Source: Candidatus Neomarinimicrobiota bacterium | Lineage (GTDB): Bacteria > Fidelibacterota > Marinisomatia > Marinisomatales > TCS55 | NCBI GenBank assembly: GCA_018651745.1 | Contig: JABIDL010000029.1 | Span: 15,001 to 35,637 of the forward strand | Length of the DNA stretch: 20,637 bases | Direction: 5' to 3' | Position numbers and translations under genes: made by a program | In this document: in pieces, positions 8,281 through 17,317 of the stretch | Layout of the letters: the number at the start of each line of letters is the position of its first letter | Position numbering within the stretch: position 1 is the stretch's first letter | The notes under the pieces: model-generated | Seen by the model: only the letters and a program-made list of their open reading frames with translations | Database searches by the model: none | What the model was told of the DNA's origin: nothing

Positions 8281-8349
8281 TTGCTTTTCCCCTGTAATAG
8301 GGGAAACACATCGCGTCCGACCTTCGGCGGAAAGGGGTCAAAAATATTG
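8281..8349. repeat. Dispersed palindromic repeat, copy B2 (tandem to B1)
   Basis: Core TTTCCCCT (8286-8293), loop GTAAT (8294-8298), AGGGGAAA (8299-8306). The right side contains an extra GC-rich segment (about 8311-8330, CGTCCGACCTTCGGCGG) before the conserved end AAAGGGGTCAAAAATATTG. Together with copy B1 it occupies most of the 152-base gap between the 1319-residue protein gene and the PorV-like gene, and accounts for the spurious upstream extension of the latter's reading frame. Confidence 0.7.
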
Positions 8350-8370
8350 TTGATAGTGTTCGCAACTTCA

Positions 8371-11300
8371 TCATGGCCCAAGCACAATCGCGAATTTTCC
8401 TTCTTTGGTAACGGTTTTACCGAAGAGCTTCCCTTCAAGATGATACAGATAAAGTCCGCTGGCAACTTTGAGTCCTTCAAAATTTCTAAGATCCCAAGCT
8501 AACGTACCTTCTTCATCCTTTATTTCATTATCGCCAACCATGTTATCCTTCTTCAAAGTCGCAACCCATTCACCCGCAACATTGAAGATTCTAATAGTGC
8601 ATTCGGAGGGCAAATGCCGGAAATCAATCCGTTGATTAAAACGATTATGATCCCAAGCAGCCCGGATAATATAGGGATTTGGAACAACGCGAATATCATC
8701 CAATGAAACCATCGAAAGTGTATCCAACATATTCACGGTGTAAAACCTAAATATATCTTCTTCTGTCAGTGGGCGCGAGGTTCGTACAAATAGTGTATCA
8801 GGGTTTGCATTATTAATCCCGGCAGGTGCATCCAATACCGAGCCACCAGTGATATTATCATCGAAAGGTTGGAAAATGACTTTAAAAGAATAGGGACTTA
8901 CCGCTGTATTTACCTGCGCTTCACGAGTTAAAACATTGAACTTATTTTTAGAATTTGCTGTGGAAGAATCGGTATCCCACCAAAGATATTTTTTTTCAGA
9001 TATTCTCCCAGTATTGAATGATGAAATTGATTCGCCAAGCGTCTGGTTCGTCACCTGCAAAGGGACTCGCTGAGGATTGTAACTTGAATCACCTGATATT
9101 TCCTTGAAATCCGCCCATGCAGATGTTGGTGCACTTGCAGAATCAGATTCATCAAAAAATGTGATGTAATAATCGTAAGGTTCTAGGTTACTCTCGGAAA
9201 CAGAAAACCGGAAAAGATCCACGGCATTGGCGCCCAAATTCCAGTACACCGAATCCACTTCGAGCGTCGGATTTGTAACCATAAAAATGAACCCATGATC
9301 TACAGCATTGTCACCGGTATCAATAGTAGCGATATAAAATATACCACCCGGGCTAAGTGTTCCTGTATAAGCTGAATTAGAACTATTTTTTAATACAGTT
9401 GGGTTGTATTGATAATCTACGCTGACATTTCCAGTACCTAAGGTTGTTGCAGAAGTTGCATCCAAAGCAATGGTGGATTGTCCGTAATGAATGGTTCCCT
9501 TAACTGTATCTGATCCAACGATTCCCTGGATAATCCCGTCCCCCTGATCGGTTAAGGTGGTTGATCCAACGGTGAGCAGCACAGTTCCCGGGACAATAAT
9601 TCCATTTGGAAGATTATCACCAGCCGAAATATCTCCATCACCATCCGTATCTCGCCCACCAATGAGAAATGTATCTTTGTACGCAGTCCCGGAATTCAAC
9701 CCTATTAATGATTCGTTAGCAACACCAATGTTCGCCATGCTGGAATCTGTTAGCAATCCGTAGTCTGCCTTGCTGGTTTCATCAAATGGATCTGTTTTAT
9801 AAAAATTGATGCGGTAATGATGCCCGGTTAAATTTTCATACGCTGTAATCGCTTTCAGAAATTCACTAGTAGAAGGTCCTTCTTTAGTATAATCAGAAAT
9901 TTCCGGCTTACCTGCAAGTTCTAACGACATGTGCTGAGGCATTACCGTGATTAAATTTTGATAAATACTGCTTTCAAGCGACGGAATCCCAAGCGTGGGT
10001 TCTCCCATATCAAATGATGTTACCGAATAAAAATATGTCAATCCATCTACCAATCCTTCGTCCAAGTAAACGTACTCAAGCCCGGTTTGATCGCCAACAT
10101 CATCTGCAGCAAAGGATTGAATGGTGAACACATCTCCTTCTTGAGGATTCAAACTTTGCTGAGATATTTCCGTAGCACTGATGGTTCCGTCTAAATCGAG
10201 GTCCTTATATTCTCCGGAAGAAATACGAACAAAAAATCCATCAAGATAAATATAGTATCCAGGGCGATAAACATCGATATCTGTTAACATTCCACCGGAC
10301 GCCTTTTTTGCAGATGTATCATACGCCGAATAAGTTCTGAATCCTTCTCCTGTTGACATCGCTGCAAGATTCGGCTGAACCAATGTACGGTTTGTCACAT
10401 TGTAAATCACCATTTTAAGCGTATCTGCCTCTGATCCGCCACCCGTATCAATGGTTCCTGAAACAAATTCGATCGTGTATTCGCCTTCTTTAAACCTATC
10501 TGAAATCGCATCAATGGAAGACTGTGCCGAAATATCACCTGTACCAAGCGGACCGACAAATTCACCTATTGCGTTGGATGTCCCAGTTGTGTAAGACATA
10601 GTACCGGACCATTCAGAACTGTCACCATCCACATCGTATTCTGCAAGTTCTATCCAATCTCCCTGCAATCCGGTGGTTGATCTGTACACGCGGTAACCCG
10701 CAAAATCTGTTTTACCTGTAAATGGATCTTTGACCGTTTCAGGAAATGCGTCCCAAGATAGATAGACAGCTTCATGCGCAGGTTGAACGGTTAACCCCGG
10801 TGATGGTGGAGCTTCTGCACCAATATAACCCGAATCAAATTTATCAATGGCTGCTTGTGTATTTTCTTTTAGGTCTGCCAAAGAAGAACCCGCAACTAAG
10901 GCAATGGTAATACTAATGGTTTCGCCCGGAAGCATTTGAATAACCGGACCGCTTGTGGCAAGTTGACGAACATCTTGCGGTTCTTCGTACACCTCAAAAC
11001 TATCCGTTAAAGAAAGTTGGAAATATTTCAGATGATCCACTTCGCTGTCATCTACGTCGCCGGGATGTCCTTCACTTTGACCGAGATCAGACCGAATCCA
11101 TGTTTGGAATCCTGTTAATCCAATTTCCCAATCATCAAGCTCATTTCCGGATGCAGGAATGCCATTCACAGGATCTCCAACGGAATCCACAGGCGTCTCC
11201 ACATAGACAGATCCAAGATATCCCGCCGGTGCAACCCAACCTGTTTCCTCCAAATCAGAGTCATAAGAATACCCTAAATTTAAACTGCGGTCGAACCCAA

Positions 11301-12330
11301 TCAGGTCGTCATCAGCATAACCCACATCATTGTCCATGAAATAGCCAACGAAAACACTATCGAGCGGAAAATCGTTCATATTCGTAATTTTATAATTGAT
11401 ATAAAGGTAATCATCAGTAACCCAACTATAGGTCCGTTGTTCTACTTTCACACCGAGTGAGCGCTCATCATACCCGCCGGTCCATAAAAAATTCCCATAA
11501 CGTTCTTGAATGTAATCCCCAAAAACTGCATAAGTATCTTCATCCGAGACAACATCTCCATGAACCACACCATTTTCATCTACCCGAAAAGGATCAAGCA
11601 ACACGCGATTTGAATCCAACCCTGCTGCTGTTTGTAGGAATGCTCTCCGTCTAACATTGATTGGTTCATGTTCTAAGCGGTAGAGCGTATCTACTGCATC
11701 TTCCGGCGAATAATAATCCCCTACATTCGGCACATAAAACGACCAGGGATCCTGAAAGGATTCCATCGATTTGTTCTTCTGACCAAATAAAAATTCACCT
11801 TTGTTTTCTTCATCTTTTAAATCATTTTGCGCATTAATCGTTTGGTCAGACTGCCAAAGTTTTGAAATAGTGCTCATTTCAGAATAATATGCACAGGCTG
11901 CAACTCTCACATTTTCGATAGTTACGTTTCCCACTGTAATTGATTTGTCTTCTGGGGCATTGAATTGATCCGATTTCGCGCCAATCCATAAACCCGAACC
12001 CCATGTATAAAATTGTTCGGTTCCTTTGGGAAATTCACCCGTGCGGCCATTGAAATACCCAAATCCGGTTGGCCACATTCCGTCATAGCCATCCCAGCCC
12101 GGCGGCGGTTCAAAAATCCCATTCTGCCCTGTGTTACTGATGGTGTACGTTGTCAAAAACCCTGCGCCGGCCCACGACAGCATAATTTCCGGAGCAACAT
12201 CTAATCCCGTCCCCCTATTTAAAGATGGAAATGCTTCCGAATGTAACTGTGCTTGATAAAGTGGACGTGCAGTTAAAAACCCTACGACCATAAAAGTAAT
12301 TAGTATCGATTGACAGTATTTCATTTTCAT
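8371..12330 (-). CDS. Giant exported protein with fibronectin-like and degenerate T9SS-type C-terminal domain (1319 aa)
   Basis: Signal-peptide-like N-terminus (MKMKYCQS, then a hydrophobic stretch to about residue 21). The first ~500 residues are rich in Trp, Tyr, Gly and Asp ('GYDGMWPTGFGYFNG', 'WGSGLWIGAKSD'). A fibronectin type III-like region starts near residue 510 with 'YLSWDAFPE' and 'GYRVYRST', and its closing strand 'LTYFYSVTSFD' comes only around 775, so a long insertion may split the domain. Calcium-loop-like stretches occur (DLDLDGTISATE; DTDGDGDISAGD). The last ~105 residues resemble a T9SS/FlgD-type Ig tail: RVVPNPY replaces NYPNPFNP, then 'RIFNVAGEWV', 'WDLRNFEGLKVASGLYLYHL' and a GKFAIVLGP end without the usual basic tail. 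The gene starts 18 bases after the TonB-dependent receptor stop and precedes a PorV-like gene, implying one operon. A surface partner of the receptor is plausible but inferred; the molecular function is unknown. Confidence 0.85.
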   Translation of the reverse strand: MKMKYCQSILITFMVVGFLTARPLYQAQLHSEAFPSLNRGTGLDVAPEIMLSWAGAGFLTTYTISNTGQNGIFEPPPGWDGYDGMWPTGFGYFNGRTGEFPKGTEQFYTWGSGLWIGAKSDQFNAPEDKSITVGNVTIENVRVAACAYYSEMSTISKLWQSDQTINAQNDLKDEENKGEFLFGQKNKSMESFQDPWSFYVPNVGDYYSPEDAVDTLYRLEHEPINVRRRAFLQTAAGLDSNRVLLDPFRVDENGVVHGDVVSDEDTYAVFGDYIQERYGNFLWTGGYDERSLGVKVEQRTYSWVTDDYLYINYKITNMNDFPLDSVFVGYFMDNDVGYADDDLIGFDRSLNLGYSYDSDLEETGWVAPAGYLGSVYVETPVDSVGDPVNGIPASGNELDDWEIGLTGFQTWIRSDLGQSEGHPGDVDDSEVDHLKYFQLSLTDSFEVYEEPQDVRQLATSGPVIQMLPGETISITIALVAGSSLADLKENTQAAIDKFDSGYIGAEAPPSPGLTVQPAHEAVYLSWDAFPETVKDPFTGKTDFAGYRVYRSTTGLQGDWIELAEYDVDGDSSEWSGTMSYTTGTSNAIGEFVGPLGTGDISAQSSIDAISDRFKEGEYTIEFVSGTIDTGGGSEADTLKMVIYNVTNRTLVQPNLAAMSTGEGFRTYSAYDTSAKKASGGMLTDIDVYRPGYYIYLDGFFVRISSGEYKDLDLDGTISATEISQQSLNPQEGDVFTIQSFAADDVGDQTGLEYVYLDEGLVDGLTYFYSVTSFDMGEPTLGIPSLESSIYQNLITVMPQHMSLELAGKPEISDYTKEGPSTSEFLKAITAYENLTGHHYRINFYKTDPFDETSKADYGLLTDSSMANIGVANESLIGLNSGTAYKDTFLIGGRDTDGDGDISAGDNLPNGIIVPGTVLLTVGSTTLTDQGDGIIQGIVGSDTVKGTIHYGQSTIALDATSATTLGTGNVSVDYQYNPTVLKNSSNSAYTGTLSPGGIFYIATIDTGDNAVDHGFIFMVTNPTLEVDSVYWNLGANAVDLFRFSVSESNLEPYDYYITFFDESDSASAPTSAWADFKEISGDSSYNPQRVPLQVTNQTLGESISSFNTGRISEKKYLWWDTDSSTANSKNKFNVLTREAQVNTAVSPYSFKVIFQPFDDNITGGSVLDAPAGINNANPDTLFVRTSRPLTEEDIFRFYTVNMLDTLSMVSLDDIRVVPNPYIIRAAWDHNRFNQRIDFRHLPSECTIRIFNVAGEWVATLKKDNMVGDNEIKDEEGTLAWDLRNFEGLKVASGLYLYHLEGKLFGKTVTKEGKFAIVLGP

Positions 12331-12348
12331 AATTAAATAATTCCCAGA

Positions 12349-15300
12349 TTAGAATCTGAGGGTGAGTCCCATCCGAACAATACGTGGACTAGAATAATTG
12401 TAAGGGCTACTTATCAGACTTCTCCAGAGTGATAGATGCGCTGCATACGCTTCTTCAGCGGAACGCATTACAGATCCGGTCTGTGGATTGGTTTGACCTA
12501 CATATCTACTATATAAACTTGGTTCAAACGTTGGTGGCCGTCCATTAGAATCTGGTTCGCCACTTAATGGATAAACATAAGAAACATTTTCCCAATCAAA
12601 AACATTCCGAATGTCAACAAAAAAGCTGACCGGCCCTAAATATTTTCTGATAATGAGGTCAAGGTCTTTGGTTGATGGCATTCGTTTAGATCCCAACTCC
12701 ATAGCTTTTCCATATATATCTTCCGGTGTGTAAGCGCGTCCCGTGGCAAAATTCGCCTGAACATTGAAATCCCAGTTGCCAATGAATAAAGATCGCATTC
12801 CTTTCCCAACCGGGGGAATATAATAGCCGATGTTGGCTTTTAACGTATGCGTAATATCGTATTCCAGTGGATATTCTTTTGTAGGTAACGGTCTGTCCGC
12901 ATCAAAAATATAGAGGTAATAATATTCTCTGCTGCTCGAGCCCGTCCCTTTTGCAGTGAGGTAATTGTATTCGATGTCTCCATATAAATTAAAGAAACGA
13001 TTGAAACGCAATTTAATATCAACACCCTTAATCTTTGCAAAATCTTCCATCTCTGTCAGCGTTACGGTTGCAATCTGACCATCAATCATGGTGCTATAAA
13101 TTCGTTTTGCTTCCGCATTGATCACATCTTTATAAAAAGCACTAAGTTCAATTCCGATTTTTTCAGAAAATTTGTGAACCATGCCAACCTGATACTGAAT
13201 TGTTTTTTCGGGTTCAACATCAGGATTCCCGATAATGGGGAGTCCCGCAGCAGGATCTACAATTCCCTGATACACGTCCCCATACTCTGGTTTTTGGAAA
13301 AAATATCCGTAATTACAATAAATGGATGTCATATCTGATGCGCTAAAGTTTAGGCTAAACCGAGGGCTAATTTGATCTTTTGTTGAAGGATCAAAATAGT
13401 TGATTTCACCTTCGTCGAGTAGTTGTACTTGGTCCACAGCTTTAGCATTCGGTTTAAACCGATCCCATCTAAGTCCGAATGATGCAACAAAATCTTCATG
13501 TTCAAATTGGTTTTCAGCAAAAGCTGCCAATGTAAGCGGTCGATACTCATCGCTTCCAGACTTGTATTCAAACAAATCAAAGTATGGGTTCTGATTAGCG
13601 AATTGAATATCCATTACCATCATTTGGTTGGTGGTTGCATTGAAACCAAATTTAAAATTATTCCTCAGTGACCATTGCGAATTCAGTAAAAATTCCACTG
13701 TTCTATTTATGGTTTGCTGGATGTGCTGGCGCGGTCTTCCGGGTCCATAATTATATACATTGAAAATATCCCGATCCCAATAATATCCATTATGAAGATC
13801 AGAATTATAATCATATAAGTTATACTTTATCTGGTAATCTTCATCTCCAGTCGAATAGGAATAGAACTCTCTATGATCAAATTCTTTGAGGGTTGCTGAT
13901 GAATCTGCCGCGTCAAAGAAAAATGATGATGTATCTTGGTTCGAGGGAATGTACCACCGATGCGCATCATGCCAACGTTCATTAAAAGCCTGCATTTTGA
14001 AAAATTCTGAATCCCATGTCCCGCTTGTTACATTGAAAAAGTCTTTCTCTTTAAAATAATAATAGTAAAACGCCTGAAATTCGGATGAAAGTGAAGCAAG
14101 GTTAACCGCATTCGATGATGATCCACCAACCAATTGGTCATAAGAAATATACCCTTCAGAGAAAACGGGAAGCCCATTTTCATCAGTGATATCCTGCCAC
14201 TCACGCGTACGCGGATCATACCATTCTTTGCTTACAGCGTATTCCACCCAGTCTAACCGAGTTGAAATATAATTAAAATCTTTATAGGATGTATTGTTTC
14301 CGGACCCATAATCAGTATACGGTTCATGATAACTAACATTTAAACGCCAACTTGTATTTTTGCCAAGCATACTTTGAACAAGAAGGCTTACCCGTTGGCT
14401 ACCCGACACTGTTTTATAATAATCCTGAAGCCAATTTCCTTGACTTATTCCGTGAGAATAGCTATACCGTTCGGTTCGATCGAAATTTGCGGATAGAGTT
14501 GCGTTAAATGATGAATACTTTGGTGAAAAAGTTAATTTAAAAGTTCCCTGGGGAGATGAATAATCAGAATGATCAAGCTTTTGTGAACGCACATATGATT
14601 GATCGCCCTGTAAGAATGTTCCATTAACATAAAAAGACATGATACCTTTTAATAATGGAATCGGCCCGCCAAGACTGAAATTGGTCCTAGAATATCCGTT
14701 GTTAAGACCACCTTCTGGAAAAAGCCCATCACCTTCGTGTTCAAACGAACCGTTATATGTTTCCTTGCTTCCGGATTTGGTAACAATGCTCACTACGCCA
14801 GACATCGCCTCTCCATATTCCACGGAGAATCCGCCCTTTGTAATTACAATACTTTCGATCGCTTCATTATCAATTTCCACACCTTGCGAACGATCCACAG
14901 GGTCATTCGTCATAACGCCATCTACAAAAAAGGCTACTTCACCGGAGCGCCCTCCACGCAAGTGAATCCCGCTGGACCGACCCGTTTCAACTTCGACTAC
15001 ACCTCCGGTATTTGCAAGGAGCTCAGTAAAATTTGATACCGGCATTTTTTGCATATCATCGCCAGAAATAACAATTTTGGATGTGGTTGTTTTAACAGTC
15101 ACTACATCCTGATCCCGTTGGGCGATCACATCCACAGCCTTAATGCCAACGGCTTCCACATTGAGCTTAAAATTGAGTTTTACAGTCAACCCTGGAACTA
15201 TATTCACATCTCGAACAGTGTGGTTTGCATACCCAATGTATGAAACTTGAATATCATAGGTTCCGGCCGGGATATTAGGGATGACAAATTGGCCGTTTAT

Positions 15301-15483
15301 ATCGGACATAGCACCACGTCCGGATTCTACCGGCAGCACGAGTACATTCGCGCCAATAAGTGGATCGCCTGTTGATCCGTCCATAACAGATCCCCTAATC
15401 TTACCGGCAATACGGTCGGACTGCCCGAGGGAAATACTCATTAAAATGATGGTTACTATTAAATTCCGAGTTAGGCTATTCAT
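12349..15483 (-). CDS. TonB-dependent outer-membrane receptor with N-terminal carboxypeptidase-regulatory-like domain (1044 aa)
   Basis: Signal peptide at residues 1-20 (MNSLTRNLIVTII..S-L-G-Q). Residues about 27-115 form a carboxypeptidase-regulatory-like beta-sandwich ('GSVMDGSTGDPLIGANVLV', 'GQFVIPNIPAGTYDIQVSYIGY'). Residues about 130-240 form the plug: 'MPVSNFTELLANTGGVV', 'HLRGGRSGEVAFFVDGV', 'IESIVITKGGFSVEYGEAMSG'. The remainder is a 22-strand-type barrel rich in aromatic residues, with 'GNPDVEPEKTIQYQVG' and a C-terminal LTLRF ending in Phe, as expected for outer-membrane insertion. Proteins of this architecture import large substrates using the inner-membrane TonB-ExbBD system; the ligand is not evident. 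It lacks an adjacent SusD-like lipoprotein, so it is not an ordinary SusCD pair; the gene 18 bases downstream encodes a giant exported protein instead. It is the first gene of the envelope operon, with a candidate promoter 50-78 bases upstream and no clear Shine-Dalgarno sequence. Confidence 0.92.
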   Translation of the reverse strand: MNSLTRNLIVTIILMSISLGQSDRIAGKIRGSVMDGSTGDPLIGANVLVLPVESGRGAMSDINGQFVIPNIPAGTYDIQVSYIGYANHTVRDVNIVPGLTVKLNFKLNVEAVGIKAVDVIAQRDQDVVTVKTTTSKIVISGDDMQKMPVSNFTELLANTGGVVEVETGRSSGIHLRGGRSGEVAFFVDGVMTNDPVDRSQGVEIDNEAIESIVITKGGFSVEYGEAMSGVVSIVTKSGSKETYNGSFEHEGDGLFPEGGLNNGYSRTNFSLGGPIPLLKGIMSFYVNGTFLQGDQSYVRSQKLDHSDYSSPQGTFKLTFSPKYSSFNATLSANFDRTERYSYSHGISQGNWLQDYYKTVSGSQRVSLLVQSMLGKNTSWRLNVSYHEPYTDYGSGNNTSYKDFNYISTRLDWVEYAVSKEWYDPRTREWQDITDENGLPVFSEGYISYDQLVGGSSSNAVNLASLSSEFQAFYYYYFKEKDFFNVTSGTWDSEFFKMQAFNERWHDAHRWYIPSNQDTSSFFFDAADSSATLKEFDHREFYSYSTGDEDYQIKYNLYDYNSDLHNGYYWDRDIFNVYNYGPGRPRQHIQQTINRTVEFLLNSQWSLRNNFKFGFNATTNQMMVMDIQFANQNPYFDLFEYKSGSDEYRPLTLAAFAENQFEHEDFVASFGLRWDRFKPNAKAVDQVQLLDEGEINYFDPSTKDQISPRFSLNFSASDMTSIYCNYGYFFQKPEYGDVYQGIVDPAAGLPIIGNPDVEPEKTIQYQVGMVHKFSEKIGIELSAFYKDVINAEAKRIYSTMIDGQIATVTLTEMEDFAKIKGVDIKLRFNRFFNLYGDIEYNYLTAKGTGSSSREYYYLYIFDADRPLPTKEYPLEYDITHTLKANIGYYIPPVGKGMRSLFIGNWDFNVQANFATGRAYTPEDIYGKAMELGSKRMPSTKDLDLIIRKYLGPVSFFVDIRNVFDWENVSYVYPLSGEPDSNGRPPTFEPSLYSRYVGQTNPQTGSVMRSAEEAYAAHLSLWRSLISSPYNYSSPRIVRMGLTLRF

Positions 15484-15532
15484 AAGGTTTGTCGTGTATA
15501 AAAGGCGAATATAGTCCTGAATACAACTTGGG

Positions 15533-15561
15533 ATAGTACTTTATATACCATCAAAATTCAA
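15533..15561 (-). promoter_or_regulatory. Candidate sigma-70-like promoter for the TonB-receptor operon
   Basis: On the minus strand, TTGAAT (15556-15561) and TACTAT (15533-15538) are separated by exactly 17 bases. Each matches 4 of 6 consensus positions. The site lies in the 98-base gap between clpX and the receptor gene and would give a leader of about 45 bases. No clear terminator for clpX is visible in the same gap, so some read-through from clpX is possible. An AT-rich gap gives such matches by chance fairly often. Confidence 0.35.
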
Positions 15562-15581
15562 GTAGGAAAATTTTGGATAAA

Positions 15582-16715
15582 TCAGGCGGATTTTCGCAAG
15601 GTGCGGTAGGTTGGTGGATTTTCCCCGGTGATGACTTTATTTGTGATAATAACTGTTGAGACAGGTTCGCCGCCTTGCCCCTGCGCCAATTCAGGCAAAT
15701 GAAACATTAAATCCATCATCGCATTTTCCATTACTGACCGTAATCCCCTTGCCCCCGATTTCAACTTTCTTGCCCGGCGAATCACCTCCCGTAAAGCGGA
15801 TTTTCGGAACACCAGTTCGATGCCTTCCATCTGGAATAACTTTTGGTACTGTTTTACCAGTGAATTTCTAGGTTCAAGAAGAACCCGCATCAGCGCGTCT
15901 TCGCTTAAGTCTGATAAAGCCGTTACAACGGGAAGCCTTCCAACTAGTTCAGGAATAATACCGTATCGGATAAAATCTTCCGGCTGCGAATGAGAAAAAA
16001 CATTCGGATCACCGGAACCCATTGATCTTGCAGTACCGCCAAAACCGATTTTTCCCTTCCCGAGCCGCTGGGAAATGATATCTTCCATTCCATCGTACGA
16101 TCCTCCGCAGATAAACAGGATATTTTTGGTATCCATCGGAATCAAACTTTGTTCAGGATGTTTGCGCCCTCCTTTGGGTGGAACGTGCGCCACTGTGCCT
16201 TCTAATATTTTGAGTAGCGCTTGCTGAACACCTTCACCCGAAACATCTCTCGTAATGGATGGACTCGAGGATTTTCGGCCGATTTTATCAATTTCGTCTA
16301 AATAAATAATGCCCTTTTCTGCAGCACTAACATTGTAATTCGCCACTTGTAAAAGTCTGACGAGAATATTTTCGACATCTTCGCCCACATATCCGGCTTC
16401 GGTCAGCGAAGTTGCATCTGCAATTGCAAAAGGAACAGAAAGATATTTTGCAAGCGTTCGTGCGATTAACGTTTTGCCGGTCCCTGTTTTCCCCATCATG
16501 AGAATATTACTTTTTTCCAGCTCAACATCATCATCCATTTCGTTATGGGCAATGCGTTTGTAATGTGTGTACACCGCTACAGCAACAGCGCGCTTTGCGT
16601 CCTCTTGCTCAATCACATACCGATCTAGAAAAGACTTTATTTCCGAAGGTTTATGAAGCGAAAATGAGAAAGGAATATCTAAGGAATTTTGGTTTGTGTC
16701 ATTATCCATAGCCAT
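15582..16715 (-). CDS. clpX: ClpX ATPase subunit lacking the N-terminal zinc-binding domain (377 aa)
   Basis: AAA+ unfoldase that feeds proteins to ClpP in the cytoplasm. Diagnostic elements in order: '[14 protein letters not shown]' (24-37, usually YVIGQ), Walker A GKTGTGKT (75-82), pore loop GYVG (108-111), Walker B IIYLDEID (136-143), '[21 protein letters not shown]' (153-173), RKH loop (184-186), ClpP-docking IGF loop (223-225), '[10 protein letters not shown]' with an arginine-finger-type R260, and sensor 2 GAR (321-323). The usual ~60-residue N-terminal Cys4 zinc-binding domain is absent: only ~23 residues precede the AAA+ core, with no CxxC pair. The gene cannot extend upstream because its ATG overlaps the clpP stop by one base (TAATG), which also implies translational coupling. 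The AAA+ core looks intact, so unfolding and ClpP docking should work, but recognition of zinc-domain-dependent adaptors or substrates should differ. Confidence 0.96.
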   Translation of the reverse strand: MAMDNDTNQNSLDIPFSFSLHKPSEIKSFLDRYVIEQEDAKRAVAVAVYTHYKRIAHNEMDDDVELEKSNILMMGKTGTGKTLIARTLAKYLSVPFAIADATSLTEAGYVGEDVENILVRLLQVANYNVSAAEKGIIYLDEIDKIGRKSSSPSITRDVSGEGVQQALLKILEGTVAHVPPKGGRKHPEQSLIPMDTKNILFICGGSYDGMEDIISQRLGKGKIGFGGTARSMGSGDPNVFSHSQPEDFIRYGIIPELVGRLPVVTALSDLSEDALMRVLLEPRNSLVKQYQKLFQMEGIELVFRKSALREVIRRARKLKSGARGLRSVMENAMMDLMFHLPELAQGQGGEPVSTVIITNKVITGENPPTYRTLRKSA

Positions 16716-17317
16716 TATTTCCGATTACCTAAAATGGTATCAATAATGCCATATTTTTTAGCTTCTTTGGCATTCATGAAAAAATTTCTGTCTGTGTCTG
16801 CTTCAATACGTTTCAAAGTTTGTCCTGTACTTTTTGCCATTAACGTATTCATCATTTTCTTAATGCGTAATATTTCATCTGCCTGGATTTTGATATCCGA
16901 TGCCTGTCCCTCTGCCCCACCAAGCGGTTGATGAATCATAATCCGGGAATTTGGAAGTGCTGATCTTTTTCCTTTTTTTCCGCCGGCCAGCAGAAAAGCG
17001 CCCATGCTGGCAGCCTGCCCCATGCAAATGGTTGCCACATCCGGCTTAATGTACTGCATCGTATCATAAATGCCCATTCCGGATGAAATGATTCCACCGG
17101 GAGAATTCACATAAAGATGAATGTCTTTTTTAGCATCTTCAGCTTCCAGAAACAAAAGCTGGGCGATCAGCAAAGAGGCTACATGATCATCAATGGGCGT
17201 ACCCAAAAAAACTATTCGCTCTTTTAATAAACGGCTGTAAATGTCGTAGGCGCGTTCCGAGCGACCGGTTTGCTCCACAACCATAGGGACTAATTGTGAT
17301 AGAATGTCTTTACTCAT
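16715..17317 (-). CDS. clpP: ATP-dependent Clp protease proteolytic subunit with Ser-His-Asn triad (200 aa)
   Basis: Barrel-forming serine peptidase that degrades proteins unfolded by ClpX. The catalytic Ser lies in '[10 protein letters not shown]' (S104) and His in '[11 protein letters not shown]' (H129), 25 residues apart as in E. coli. At the third triad position the family motif DT(E/D)RD reads DTDRN, so the normal Asp is Asn (N178, codon at 16784-16786). Length and remaining motifs are normal: '[19 protein letters not shown]' N-terminal region, 'YVNSPGG' oxyanion segment, 'YGIIDTIL' near the end. The start directly follows the tig stop (TAA-ATG, no gap) and is backed by AGAGGA six bases upstream; the stop overlaps the clpX start. 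Listeria ClpP1 is a known example with a Ser-His-Asn triad, so activity is possible but may depend on activation or be reduced. Confidence 0.97.
   Translation of the reverse strand: MSKDILSQLVPMVVEQTGRSERAYDIYSRLLKERIVFLGTPIDDHVASLLIAQLLFLEAEDAKKDIHLYVNSPGGIISSGMGIYDTMQYIKPDVATICMGQAASMGAFLLAGGKKGKRSALPNSRIMIHQPLGGAEGQASDIKIQADEILRIKKMMNTLMAKSTGQTLKRIEADTDRNFFMNAKEAKKYGIIDTILGNRK

Noticed and set aside
8227-8349. CRISPR array (two palindromic units in tandem)
   Set aside because: There are only two units, they differ in sequence and length, there are no constant repeats with unique spacers, and no cas genes are present.
8219-8374. Upstream extension of the PorV-like gene by 52 codons
   Set aside because: The extension is translated repeat DNA, has no signal-peptide character, and would place an otherwise ideal signal peptide inside the protein.
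10953-11339. Plus-strand reading frame of 128 codons
   Set aside because: Antisense to the 1319-residue protein, with a His/Gln/Pro-rich translation typical of a frame opposite Trp/Asp/Gly-rich coding sequence.
12349-15483. SusC/RagA family assignment of the receptor
   Set aside because: The domain order fits, but no SusD-like partner follows and no clear SusC-specific motif was recognised, so the general TonB-dependent receptor call is kept.
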